Shown in pieces: positions 25,494 through 37,181 of a stretch of 64,000 nucleotides of DNA. Each line of letters opens with the position of its first letter. Position 1 is the stretch's first letter. The translations under genes and the position numbers were made by a program. Below the pieces are notes generated by a model. The model saw only the letters and a list, made by a program, of their open reading frames with translations, searched no databases and had not been told where the DNA came from. This DNA is from Diploscapter coronatus (Eukaryota > Nematoda > Chromadorea > Rhabditida > Rhabditidae), in assembly GCA_964036155.1 (NCBI GenBank), contig OZ038422.1:70455201-70519200 (forward strand), in the 5' to 3' direction.

Positions 25494-28400
25494 ATGGAAC
25501 CCAGCGACTGCACGGCAAATGGAGTAAGTTCAGTAGAGCCCGCTCCACTCTCGAAGGCCGACATCGAGCGCTACAGTCGACAGCTTCTTGTGCCTGAAAT
25601 CGGAGTCACAGGTTACTTCTCCAGATTGAATTATCTTGAAAAGCTATTACCAAAACTAAAACAGAAATAGTTCTTTATATTTCAGTGGTTATCTAAAGTT
25701 TGAATTGTTTTCTTTAAGTAAAAATCCGATTCGAGTTCGAAGCAGTGTAAGAAGTACTGGTTACAGAAACTTCTAGGTTCACTTATTCGAATTTCAAACT
25801 GAAGCACTTTGACTCATAACTCCTTTACAATTCGATTTGTTTTATCTTTTATTTTTAAACTCGCGAAAGCGTCCAGTTATAAACGTGCTAGAAAATTGTA
25901 TTAATTCGGCAATTCCTAGATGACGAGACCTATAGTTAGGAATAGGAGAGGGAACGAAATTAGGGCGAAATGACCTAAGAAAAGATCGTTCTCATCATCC
26001 CGTCATCTTATCACTTATAAGTTGCCTATTAGTTCAGGACAGCAGCGTATTCGTGACGCCCGAGTGCTGATCGTCGGAGCAGGTGGATTGGGCTGTCCGG
26101 TTGCTTTGTATCTGGCTGGGGCTGGCATTGGAACTATCGGAATTGTCGATTATGATACTGTAAATAAATTCAATTTAACTATTGAAGATGTTTTCTTCAT
26201 TTTCAAATTACGTTATCCTGTCCCTTAACGGCAATAGTTTTTCGCCTTCATTTCTTCACTTTTTTTTATCTGGAAGGGAGAAATAGCATGGAAAAATATA
26301 GAGAGCGCAATTTCTCTGCTGTTAGAGACAGTATTACTGTATGTAGTACAAAGTTCAGGTCTCCCTCGACAATTTGCACCGCCAAATCGCTCATCCGGAG
26401 TCGAATGCCGGTCAGTCAAAAGTCGAGTCACTCAAACGGACTATTAATTCGTAAGTTGTTTTTGCAATATTCCTATTAAAATTTTATCCTAAGTTTTTTT
26501 TACCAAATATGAAAAAATGAATATTTTACAATACAAAATTATGCCAGCTTGGTTTTATCATTTCTTCTGATTATCAAATACTTAACCTTGAAGAAACTCG
26601 TCAGTCCATGGAATGATAACAAGCACAATTTTATGTTCTTGAATGAAAGATAGTTTTCAGTCTGAATTCGAACATCAACGTTCTGACATTCGAAACGACA
26701 CTTTCCTCAAGAAATTCTCCTGACATTTTCTCTCAGTTCGATATCGTTGCCGACTGCTCTGACAATGCGGCTACGAGGTTAGAACATTCGTTTTTTGAAC
26801 TATGAATTGTTACCACTAACAAAGGAAGTCCACAAATCGGAATTCATCGATTTTTATGAAAATTTTCAAATGGGGGTTTTCAATGACGAGAATGACGATG
26901 GTGAAGTCAAGAAGTGCTAAATAGGAAACTGGAAATCTGTGAAAATCGTCAATTCTTCATTTGTACTCACAAGTTTGTAAAATTAGCTTACATTTTTGAT
27001 AGCGAATTTGCTTATTTCTTACTCGAAATGCGAGTAAAAAAGGACTTAAAATTCTCTGACTCCAGATCCCTATTTTGCCGATTTTGATGTTGCCATCGTA
27101 ATCCCCGCCATTGAAAACCTCACAATCAGCCTCTATTTGGAAAACCATCCAGATCTGTGAGTTCCGATCTGTGCACTTCCCTTGTGAGAAACCGAAATTG
27201 AGTATAACCAATGACAAGCTAAACTAGTGAATTTCGCAATTAAGCCTCTCCGTTTCTCTGTTTGAAGTGGCTATTCTTTCAGGTATTTGGTAAACGATGC
27301 GTGTGTTCTGTTCGAGAAAGTGCTGGTGAGTGGAAGTGGTTTGCGATGGGAGGGACAACTGTCTGTCTACAACTATCAGGTATCATAGAATTTTCTGCTC
27401 CACTTATTCTTTCATGTCAAGTTGTGTATAATTTGTACCTTATTTGAGAAACGTGTTTTTCCTTTCAAACCAAACTTTAAAAAAAAAAAACTTCAATTGT
27501 AATCATTTTTATGTTCAGAACAGTCCATGTTACCGCTGTCTGTTTCCGATTCCCCCGAATGCGCAGCTGATGACCAACTGTGCGGAGAGTGGAGTGGTAG
27601 GGCCGATTGTCGGACTGATCGGCTCGATGCAGGCTCTGGAAATCATCAAAATCGCTGCAGGATTGAATTGTTATTGAAAAATCAGCCTGCATTTGTTAAT
27701 TCTCATATTTCAGCTTCATTTGCGTCGAAAATGTGGATGTTGGATGGACTGACAGGACAGACAAGGACGATTTCTCTGAGAAAACGCGATCCGAATTGTG
27801 CAGTTTGCGGAGAAAATCCTACTGTCAAAGTAATAGTTATGTCTTTTTTAAACCGACGAGAAGGAATTTTATCTAAAAAAAATGATATTGATCAAAATTC
27901 CGCAATTTTGAAAATCTGAACCCGAATTCTGTTTCATCACTGCTCTCAAATGAGATACTGAACTACACTTTCCATAGAAACGAATCCACAGGGTGTTCCG
28001 CGATAATCTTACAACTTACTTCTTGAATAACTTTCCTCCTGAAAATTATTTTCGAAAACGATCAATGAGATCTAATTCGGTTCGGAGGGGGTTTATAAAA
28101 AATTAAAAAAAAAAATTTCAGGCACATTTCTCTTCGAATCAATGCAAATTGAAAAAAAGGTTTTCAGATTTGGAATCAACATAAAATTCTGCATATTTTT
28201 CATACTAAACTTGTCCAGAAACGTAACAAAATAAAAGTGACCGATCCTTCTGCGACAAAGTCCAGAAAAGGGCCCACCACCTATATGCTCAGGTCTATCC
28301 GTAAATGGGAAGCGGGTAAAAACTGCATTTTCATGAATGCCTCCATCGAGCTGGATTTTGAGATCAATTGATCGTTTTCAAAAATAGTTTTCAGGAAGAA

Positions 28401-31400
28401 AGCTATTCAAGAAATAAGTCGTAAGACTATCGTGGAACACCCTATGTTTCTTCAAGGCAATTTCGAAATCTCATAATTTCAGGAGTTGATCGACTATGAA
28501 GCATTCTGTGGCTCTTCTGCTCACGACAAAATCGAGCCTGTCCATATTTTGGATGCAGCAGATCGAATAGAGACAAAGGACTATGCGATTTGCAGAGAAG
28601 GAGGGCAGACAGCCAGAGATGCAGTGCTAATTGATACCAGACCGCCACACGAATTCGCCATCGCACATCTTCCCGAGGCTATCAGTGAGTTCAATAGATT
28701 ATTCAATCTTTTATCAAGTATCAATTATGCTTATAATTTTAATTTTGAAAGATTTGAAATCGAAATAGCGAACAACCATTTTTACATGTAAGAGCATTTT
28801 ACAAGGAAAGTACACTGCACAATGGGTTTGGCTCAAAATTGGTAAAAAGTTTTCGCTAAGAGTTTTCAAGTGTTAACTCTAAAATAGGCTGTTTTTATAT
28901 GAGCATTTCGTGGTGGTGAACACGGGTCTGAAGAGTCAGAAAGACTCTATCAGAATCGCTCGGGCAGAAAATCCCAAAACCGTTTTGCACAATGCAGGAA
29001 TTGCATATTGTGGGGTAGAGAGTTGAAATTGCAGATTAGCATACATTATTTTTCTATAGAATAAAACGGTTTTCGAGTTTTCCTTCCCAAACGAGTCTAG
29101 TCGGGATCAGAGTCGTCCATAAACTCTGTTTCTGCTTTTCCAAAATCTTGAAAATTGATTTCTGCACGGCCCTGACTAACATAATATACTCATGAAAAGT
29201 ATATCAATTAGAATTTATTCCTTCAAAAAGGCAAGACAAATTTAATCAGCAATATCAATATTTTTCTCAGTGCTTCTTCAAAAATTCTATCGTTTTCCTG
29301 TGCTCATGCATAAGTTTCCAGCTCCACAAGTATAACCAGTCTAAATTCACGTGAATATAAAAAAAAAAAATGAAGAATTTTTCATACCGGGCAAATACCA
29401 TTAACACAAGCTCCCTAAAAATAATTTTAATTTAGAGTTTGCAAAAGAACATTTATCCTTTGAAACTCAACATCCTTTCATAAACTAATTTAGCATTAAT
29501 TTGAAAAGGTCAGATAAAGAATTGAATTTAAGTGAGTTAGAATCATAAAACATACGTTTGTTCCACCATTGCAGAGCTAAATTATGTTTTATTAGAACTA
29601 TTTCAGGATTTCTATTACGTTGCAGGTTTTTCCACATTGTTGTTTTTTGATTTCGGTCGTGTAGAAGGTACTGACACAGAATCCATTGTTTTTCGAAAAC
29701 GATTTTATTCTTTACTGAAATATTAATTTCGAAAATTAATCTCTTACCCATATTTGACAGCTGAAATAGAGAAAAATATTAATGTATTGCTATGCAATTT
29801 ACTCTACCTAGCGCTTGCATCAACACATTGACAATTGGCGTATTGGATAATTGCTAAAACTATTTTTGGGATTTCCTGTAAAATGTTATATCTCACCGAA
29901 GCAAATCACCAAAATGCAGAACATTCTAATTTTGAGTAGTGAAGAATAAGGCCGAAAAACGGAACAAATGTAGATCTCCAGTTCTTCTGACTCTTTTATA
30001 CTCGGAAAACTAGTGTTTGAACTAGAATAACAATACAAACATTCTATTATGTGAGCGGAAATTAACGGAATTCGCTCCTTAAATCATCTCTATTTCATAA
30101 ATAAGTTAACTTCTTTGAACAAAGAATTTTGGAGCACATCTGCTCAAATATGGACACCCCAAATTTGATCTTTCGAAAAGAAAGCTCATATTTGAAACAA
30201 TGAAAATGGATTTTTTAATCGAATCCATTTATTAATGCACCAACATAATATAATCATAAATAGAGAGCGCAAGCTCCGCCCACTCGGTGAAGTCAAAGTC
30301 AAGGAAGAAAAATTCGTCAAAAATTTCAAAAAACTAGAATTTTTACGAATTGATTTTTTTCTGATCTTTCTTTTCCCACTATTAGATATGAGCCTAGGGA
30401 ACATTTTTGCTTCCGGAACATGACCCCGAAACACGAGTTGAGCCCGCGAAAATCGACGCTGAAATTTTAAAATCGCTCGCGTGAGCTTCATAGGCCGTGC
30501 TCATCAGCGCTCACGCGGAATATGAAAGATTACATTTTTCTTGTTATTTTGTGATAGAAAATGCATCGCTTTTCAGCCCGGCACTGGTCGGCGCTGTAAA
30601 AAACGGATTCCCTAAGTAAAAAAGCCCGTGCGCCTCGTTTAACAGCATACTGATTCGTCAGAGAGCCCCAAAATTATCGTTATTTTAATTTTTTTTCAAT
30701 TTTCACCCGATTATTGCATCCAATATGGGCAATTCTTCAGCTTTCATTGTTCTTTCGGAAGACAACGGCGCTTTGACTAGGCCACGCCCACTAATAATGC
30801 ACGGCAAAGTCGCCGCATGCAAGTGGTTAAAATAAATGCTTGACGAAGTTTTACTAACAAAAAGGGGGTTTTCGAATATCACCTTCAAAAATTCATATCT
30901 TTGGTTACACTGATCCGTTTTTCATGCGGTTTTTTGCTACAATCCTGTCTAGTCCTACAGAATCAGAGAAAAATACTTCCATGACTCTGTCTCCAAATCG
31001 GGAATATCACTTGCGGTCTCTAATCATGAAAAGTATATCAATAAAAATTTATTCTTTCAAGAAAGCAAAATGAATTTAATCGACAATATCAAGCTTTTTC
31101 TCAATGCTTTTTCACAGATTCTATCATTTTCCTGTGCTCATGCATAAGTCTCCAGCTCCACAACTATAACCAGTCTAAACTCATGTGAATATAAAAAATT
31201 AATTAAGTATTTTTCATACCGGGCAAACACCACCAACACAAGGTCCCTAAAAAGAAAATTGAAGTTGGAGTTTCCAAAAAAACATTTCCTCTTTGAAACT
31301 CAACATCCTTTCATAAACTAATTTAGCATAAATTTGAAAAAAGTCGGATAAAGGATTGAGTTTCAGTGAGCTAGAATCATAGCACATACTGTTGTTACTT

Positions 31401-32968
31401 CACCATTGCAGAGCTAAATTATGTTTTATTAGAACTATTTCAGGATTTCTATTACGTTGCAAGTTTTTGCGCATTGTTGTTTTTTGATTTCGGTCGTGTA
31501 GAAGCTACTGGCACAGAATCCGTTCTTGTTCGAAAACGATTTGATTTTTTACTGAAGTATTAATTTTGAAAAGTCCTCTTACCCACGCTCCACAACTGAA
31601 ATATGAGAAAAATATTAATATATATATTGGTATGCAACTTATTCTACCTAGTTGTTGCATCACTGCACTGACAATTGGCGTATTGGATAATTGCTAAATT
31701 CGAAATTTAAAAATGTTCTATGATAAATCTCACCGAAGCAGATCACCAAAATGTAGAACATTCTACTTTTGAGTAGTGAAGAATAAGGCCGAAAAGTGGA
31801 ACGCAAATGTAAATCTCGAGTTCTTCTGACTCCTTTATACTCGGAAAACTAGCGTTTGAATCAGAATAACAATGCAAACATCCCATTATGTGAACGGAGA
31901 TTAATGAAATTCGCTCCTTAAATTATCTAGTTCATAAGCTCACCTCTCTGGAGAAGCAAGTTTAGAGCACATTTGTGCAAATATGTGAATATCCTATTTT
32001 AGTTTTTGCACAAAAAAGCATATTTGAAACAATGAAAATTCATATTTTTATTGAATCCATTTATTAATGCACCAACATCCGGGCCGTCCAGAAATTGTTT
32101 CTGTCGATTTTTTTAATCATTTTCTGTTGTTTCTTCTTTTCGAAATTTTTCCGTTTGTTTGTTTTCCAAAATTAACAAAAAAAAACCTTTTCTGGACGGC
32201 CCTGGTCGGGATTTTCTGATTTCAGATCAGTGACCTGCATCATGAAATGCCCATATCAGGAAAAACAGTCCATTTTAGAGTCAACACCTGAAAAGTTCCT
32301 AGTCAGACATGCTGATAACAACAATCATGTTGAAAAATGCTAAAGATCCCAAATTACCCCACCTTTTGACCTCGAATTTCCCTTTTCTGCTGTAGCCAAT
32401 AGTGTCATTTTCAATTCTCGCTTTACAATATATGCTAATTTTCAATTTCATCAATCTACTGTATAGTAGACAGTTAAAATTCGGGGTCAAATTGTGGATT
32501 TATTCAGGTGCTTTAACGTTTTTCAAAATAACTGTCGTCATAACACATGCATTAATGGACTTTCCTACAAATTTCAACTCGGAACTGATCTACATACACA
32601 GCTTACTTTCCTTGCTAATCCCAAAATCAATGTGTCGAACACTCTTTAATTACGAAAACAGCTCTTCTCTTCAAAATCCTAATTTGAACTTTTCTTCAGA
32701 CATTCCGATGCACGAAATTCACGAGAAATTCACTGATCGACTCAAGGAAAAGTTGCATCTGCAGGACAGGAATAAAGGTATTTTATTCGCCTATTGCTTT
32801 GTTAGTTATTTGGAAGATTCAGTATTTGTGATTTGCCACAGAGGCAACGACTCACAGAAAGCCGTCGTCCGTCTGCGAGAGCTCTTTCCCCTCACTCAGT
32901 TCAGAGACATCGTCGGTGGATATGAGGCCTGGGCTAAACAGGTCGATGACAAGTTTCCCACATATTGA
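25494..32968 (+). CDS. MOCS3: Adenylyltransferase/sulfurtransferase MOCS3 (UBA4), ThiF E1-like plus rhodanese
   Basis: UBA4/MOCS3 activates the C-terminal Gly of URM1 (and MOCS2A) and transfers sulfur for tRNA 2-thiolation and molybdopterin synthesis, in the cytosol. Exons, all in phase: 25494-25611, 26038-26159, 26359-26450, 26661-26777, 27283-27379, 27519-27669, 27714-27829, 28483-28684, 32700-32777, 32823-32968. This gives 412 aa (human 460). Seen: nucleotide loop [35 protein letters not shown], zinc-site pairs CYRC and CAVC, catalytic-Cys motif MTNCAESGV, rhodanese start [11 protein letters not shown] and active-site loop [13 protein letters not shown] with its Cys. Both reactive cysteines are present, so it should be functional. 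Intron 8 is 4,015 bp and carries two antisense peptide genes. The acceptor 13 bp before the ATG suggests trans-splicing or a 5' UTR intron. Confidence 0.97.
27988..28443. mobile_element. TIR element with ~78-bp arms in a MOCS3 intron
   Basis: The left end (A)CAGGGTGTTCCgcGATAATC and right end GATTATCG-type ...GGAACACCCTatg are inverted copies. Similarity continues for about 78 bp through the TTCTTGAATA(A/G)CTTTC block. It is about 456 bp with no transposase ORF. It nearly fills the intron before the rhodanese exon at 28483 and ends only 39 bp before that acceptor. Confidence 0.75.
29190..30241. repeat. 1.05-kb duplicated gene unit, copy 1
   Basis: About 1.05 kb, starting tcatgaaaagtat just beyond the poly-A signal and ending gaatccatttattaatgcacc upstream of the TATA box. 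It is repeated at about 31024-32080 and 51211-52249, with a remnant at 54919-55115. The unit is one whole transcription unit with its promoter, so this is gene duplication and not a transposon-encoded repeat. Between copies 1 and 2 (30242-31023) I see no gene. Confidence 0.8.
29287..29924 (-). CDS. Tiny secreted Cys-rich peptide, copy 1, nested antisense in the MOCS3 intron
   Basis: Six exons, all in phase: 29924-29897, 29760-29748 (13 nt), 29670-29619, 29576-29556 (21 nt), 29414-29388 (27 nt), 29340-29287. This gives 64 aa. It starts with a hydrophobic leader (MFCILVICF), then carries [13 protein letters not shown], which matches the CxKTCxxC ending of ShKT domains. A [18 protein letters not shown] tail resembles nematode four-Cys (CC/EB-like) modules. 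TATAAAAG lies at 30000-29993, 69 bp upstream, and AATAAA at 29219-29214. The same structure recurs in two other copies with all phases preserved, which strongly supports the model. It is probably secreted; the role is unknown. An alternative exon-3 start 39 nt upstream works in this copy only. Confidence 0.75.
31024..32080. repeat. 1.05-kb duplicated gene unit, copy 2
   Basis: A direct repeat of 29190-30241 in the same orientation. Its upstream end is abutted by a MITE-like element at 32081. Divergence from copy 1 is moderate, with small indels in the introns and better conservation in exons and promoter. Confidence 0.8.
31124..31761 (-). CDS. Tiny secreted Cys-rich peptide, copy 2, nested antisense in the MOCS3 intron
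   Basis: This has the same six-exon plan as copy 1, starting at ATG 31761 (MFYILVICF) and ending with TGA at 31126-31124 (64 aa by my junctions). The second exon is 31595-31583 and differs in sequence (VVERG instead of AVKYG). The core keeps [15 protein letters not shown]. The tail is [18 protein letters not shown]. Leader, KTC motif and every tail Cys are kept although other residues and many silent sites differ, so it looks functional. A TATAAAG box lies near 31839-31833. Its repeat unit runs about 31024-32080. Confidence 0.72.
32081..32203. mobile_element. 123-bp TIR element
   Basis: GGGCCGTCCAGA (32081) and TCTGGACGGCCC (ending 32203) are exact inverted ends around a T-rich then A-rich core. 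It inserted right after the aacat that ends the homology with copy 1. A solo end-like string (cacggccctg) occurs near 29165. Confidence 0.7.
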
Positions 32969-33360
32969 AGAAAATTATTGAAAATTTTACTCTTAAATTT
33001 ATCTATTTTACGGGTTAAGAAGAATATTCTCGGTGTTAGAATCTTTCCCAAAATGGTAATAAACTTTATTTGAAGAATAAATACCTAGAAACAGCAGAAA
33101 GAATTTCGACGTTTTCTAAATCACGGAAAAGCCCAGATTTGATCATTTTTCCGTGAAAAGGCAAGGGAGGGAGGCGAGAAATAGAGAAAAATGATATTAA
33201 CCGGCGAAAATTTCACCGAGAAATAGTACAATCCGTGATGTTTTCTGTGATTTAGTGGCAATCAGAATTTCAGTTGAATCGCAAAATTGAAATATTACGA
33301 AAAATTGCCTGAGCGATTCAACTATAACAATAACAAAAGCTATGCCTAATCAGAGAATAA

Positions 33361-34460
33361 CTATTCCCGTTGTCTGGAGTCCAAATTGTACGTGACTGGC
33401 CCGTCGTTTGAGATGTCCACCTGCATCATTGCACCGAATTTCCCATCCTTCAAATTATCTCGATCTCGTTTTAGTTTTATTCTATGACTAACCTGTACTT
33501 TCTCAGGCTTGTATGCAGATTTGAGCGTCTGGAGAAAGGTGGCGTAGAATTCGGCAGCCGTCTGCGAACCCATCGAGTTATGAAAATCCAACTTGTTGCC
33601 CTGCAGAATACAAAATTAAAAGGCAACTTATCCTTAAAGTTACCTTTATGAGCCCGTAGAGAGTAAACTGAGAGATGCAGAGAATTTCCAAGTCCAGATC
33701 CTTGACTGACTTATCCCAGGGCTTGTTCTCGTGATGAAATAATCGCAGATTCAGAATTTTCCGGATAATGTATCTGCAATCATTCCAAAATCAAACTCAC
33801 AAGGAGAACTCACCATGTGCCATAGCTCTTTTAGGCTAATTTTACACTAATAGGATTTTTCGGTGTCTGATCGCGAATCTAAAGTCTAAAAGAGCAAACG
33901 TGACCTTCCTGCCTTTGAAAATCCAAAAACCTCTTTTACAACGTGAGAAGATAGCATGCAAAATTGAAATTAGCATACATTACATTATTCCTCTTCTATC
34001 TCTATTACGTGGACCAGTTTGATGGATTTCTAAGACCGGTAAGTTCATAGTTGAGCTTTTCGACTTTAGATTCGTTATCATGATACTGAAAACATTCCTA
34101 TCGATGAAAGAAATTAGCCAAAAAGAGGTGCAACATTAAATGAGCTCTGTTAGATGTTCAAAATTTGTTTGAAATGATCTTTCAAAATATCACTAACATT
34201 TTAAATTTTTTGTATAAAATAAGATATATTTATACCCGAGTTTTTTCGAACAGTTTAAAATTTTAGATGAATATTGAACCTTCTTCTAATCCCAATGAAA
34301 AAGTAAAAAAGGAATAAACAGAAAATTCTCACTCGACATCTTCAGGTTTGTCGTCCTTGTGGATCCCAACGAGAACGCACAGCCCTCTGCCAATCTGCCC
34401 GACAATTTCACTGTTGACTGAGACCGAGGCATTCGACACTCGCTGGATCACTGCACGCAT
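33361..34460 (-). CDS. DTD1: D-aminoacyl-tRNA deacylase (DTD)
   Basis: DTD hydrolyses D-amino acids from mischarged tRNAs (and Gly-tRNA-Ala), a cytosolic proofreading step. Exons in phase: 34460-34333, 33773-33644, 33600-33493, 33447-33361, giving 150 aa, close to the usual core of about 145-150. Seen: [15 protein letters not shown] start, the [11 protein letters not shown] strand, catalytic SQFTLYG motif, and the cross-subunit motif as NDGPVT near the C-terminus. The last intron (33492-33448) is 45 nt, a multiple of three, and has no stop, so retaining it would add 15 residues without a frameshift. It is tail-to-tail with MOCS3, 392 bp apart. Confidence 0.94.
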
Positions 34461-35092
34461 TCCGCTCACTCTGGAATCCCATCCTAGTCATTTGAATGAG
34501 TTGAAATGAGCAAACGCATATTGTGAAAAAGCTGTGTAAGCAGAGTACGGGCTCATCTTTTAAAGGAGAGAAAGTAATGAAAATCTTCCATAGGAAAATC
34601 ATTGCAAAGGTCCAGGTATTTGAACATGTTCACCATCGAAATAGTTTAACTAATAATAGGTCATTTTCCCTCTTTATTTTATTTTTATTTTTTTCGAATT
34701 TTTCGATTATTTTCCGTTAATCGGCCAATTAACTCCTTGATTAGGATTAATTAGCTCTATCGCATTTACTCGAAACAGGAATAAGGAAAGCTAATCGCAT
34801 TGATTTGCTTGGATTGAGATGCAAGCATTCGAAGAGCAGTTTTTTTTGGGAACTTTTACCACCTCTCTTAGGGCTATGATCGACTCTTACAGAGGCTCTT
34901 ATATCAAACTTCTTAATAGAGTTCTTATAATGAAATTTATTCGATTTGATAATATTTTCAATGGTTATTTCGAGAGAAAGGCGAGACTAATAACTAGATT
35001 TCGTAGATCGGATTGTTGTTCATCGTTCAGTTGTCCGTTGCTGGACTCAAGTTGTATCAGTGCTGCCGCAGACTGCGTTCGATCCCTAGTCG

Positions 35093-35560
35093 ATGGTCAT
35101 TCAAAGCCCTGCTCAAGTCTATTTACAACCCGCTGATCCAATAGCTAAGGTTAATGGAAAAATCAAAAGTGTAATTTTTATATTTTCCAAAATTCTTAAC
35201 TTTTGTGGTCTTTTTAAAGACGAATTTAGGAGCTCGTTTGAAGAGTTGCAGCTTTTGATAAAAGTGCTGCATTGTGATTCCTTTGAAGATGATGCAACTG
35301 TTATAAATGTGCTACCATACAACCTTTTCTAGCAAGCCATTGCATGTAGATATCGACAATAAGGCATTCATTTTGCATTTTCACCAATGAATTTTCAGTG
35401 TGGAATGATTTTTGGATCACGGAGAGCGGCAATTCACGGACCCGACAACTGCGAGAGAGGCCAATATTTCTTTGAAGAGGAATCGGCAAAGAAAGGTCGA
35501 TTAATAGCACCTCTTTTATGGAAACATGAATATTTTCAGGTACATCGTCTAATTCATTAA
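35093..35560 (+). CDS. Possible small gene, three phase-matched exons, unknown protein
   Basis: ATG 35093 opens MVIQSPAQVYLQPADP. Exon 35093-35168 ends in phase 1 and joins 35220-35308 (FEELQLLIKVLHCDSFEDD). That ends in phase 0 and joins an exon starting at 35399 (FGSRRAAIHGPDNCERG...), reading to a stop at 35560 or a cag/gtacat donor at 35539. All phases agree and the sites are canonical. I recognise no domain. Flanks 34461-35092 and 35561-36000 show nothing else. It could be a gene fragment or chance. Confidence 0.35.
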
Positions 35561-36074
35561 TCCTATCCAATTTTTAACTAACTAAACAATCATAGACAAA
35601 AACCAGATACCCAAATTTCACGCATAGAATAGAGATATTGTAGTGCCGCTTTGTTGCATAGATGGTTATTATGAAGTAGGATCAAGGAATTTTCGACTTC
35701 ATTCTGAATGACTTTAGATTGCCAAAATTTTGATTTAGAACTGTTTTGTACAGATTTCTGGGGAATTGAGAAATGTGATTGATGTCAACTAGTTTCTCTT
35801 TGTGATTGAGAAAGAAAAACCTTTTAAAATATTAAGAACTATACTAGTGTAGGCCGACCACCGAATGCGACCGGGTAGTGCAAGAGAACAACGATAGAAA
35901 ACAACAGTGACAGGCATAGAAAAGTTACAGATGCAGAACGGAGAAGTCGTACTTTTATTGAAAATTGTCAGAAAACAAACTTCTCATTCCACTCCAGCCC
36001 GAGTGTTAATGGTCAATTCATTACCAATTCTCTACCTTTTATGCATTTCAAAGCTCTTCTAATATGCAAATTTA

Positions 36075-36428
36075 GTATCAGTCAGCAATTTCAATTAGAA
36101 ATTTCCATTTATCTCCATGTTCAGTCTCAACCTCATTGTGAGATCAAGTTCCGATCCCGAAACTTCGAACTGCATTTCATTGTTGCGGGAGCAGTAATGA
36201 GCTATCAGTGTGTTATCACTTTTCGCACTTATTAATTTAGATAAGATAGTATGCTGAGTTGGCATCATTTAGCAACATATTATCATATCTCTCAAGGTTC
36301 AGTCCCATTGTGAAATCTATTTCCAGATCCAAACATCTGACTGCCTTTCATTGGAGTGGTAGCGGTAATGAATTCTCATATCCACCAATTTTCACATATA
36401 TTCAACTTAGATAATATAGTAAAGAGAG
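36075..36428. repeat. Imperfect tandem duplication, unit about 180-190 bp
   Basis: Two adjacent units share, in order: tcag.aatttc/tattatcat, a gttcagtc(t)c(a)..cattgtga(g)a block, a gatcc(c/a)aaac(t) block, gcatttcattg/gcctttcattgg, gcggtaatga, and a closing ttagataa(g/t)atagta. The second unit begins near 36262. No convincing ORF is shared. The rest of 36430-37181 is SLC17 upstream DNA. Confidence 0.5.
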
Positions 36429-37181
36429 GCGAGAACTCACCAGCGTAGTAACGAATACTGTCGGTAATGATCTCTTAAACTATTTGCAAATTTGGTATAA
36501 GTAATTAACATGTTATAGTTTTTGGCTCTAAGTACCTAAAAATTAGGTCAAAAATCTTCAGAAAAGTTACGTTGCAGACCGCTATGGAATTACCTACAAA
36601 ACGGTGTATCATATGTAGGGATACGATTTCAAGGTCTCGAGAAATAAGCCTGAACAGACAAACAGACATACTTTACAAAAAAAAATACTGAAAAGGAGAT
36701 GTTAGAAAATTGCTGTGGACAAAACCAGCTAAAATCACCAATCATTTATCGATGATTAGGTTGTCATAATTATAAACTTATCTTCATAACTAAATGGACA
36801 ACTTTTACTTCGCTGCAGTATTTTCTCTAATTCCCCCCTTTTATGTGCGTACGTATTTGTAACCAAAGCGAAGATCGCCGAATCACTGCGTCATAACACG
36901 ACTATCACTGACAATAGCAATTCATCACCTTTAAAAATTCTAGCAAGTTAAATTGCGGCGAGAAAATTCGACAGGAATTTATTGCTATCATTTCTGTCTA
37001 GTCTCTGCTCTCTGCCTTCTATACTACAATCACTGATATTGGAGATGATTCCATAACTCGTTATTTGTTCGTCAAATACTCAACAAAGATCGCATATTTC
37101 ATACAGTCCTGATGAAAATACGATATCACTAAAGAATATTCCGAATAATTAACGCTAACGAAGACGAAACATCGCTCAAAA

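Noticed and set aside
27065..27151. Possible extra MOCS3 exon ([18 protein letters not shown])
   Set aside because: The open frame has plausible sites but its phase does not fit between the exons at 26777 and 27283, and the family has no insertion there.
29485..29751. 88-codon minus-strand ORF inside peptide unit copy 1
   Set aside because: It reads through introns of the six-exon peptide gene in a frame not conserved in copies 2 and 3.
32402..32968. 188-codon plus-strand ORF ending in the MOCS3 rhodanese active site
   Set aside because: Only its 3' part is coding; the rest is intron readthrough that happens to be open.
35060..35095. tRNA-like gttcgatcc string
   Set aside because: The T-loop-like match lacks pairing flanks, and no D-arm or anticodon arm is found upstream.
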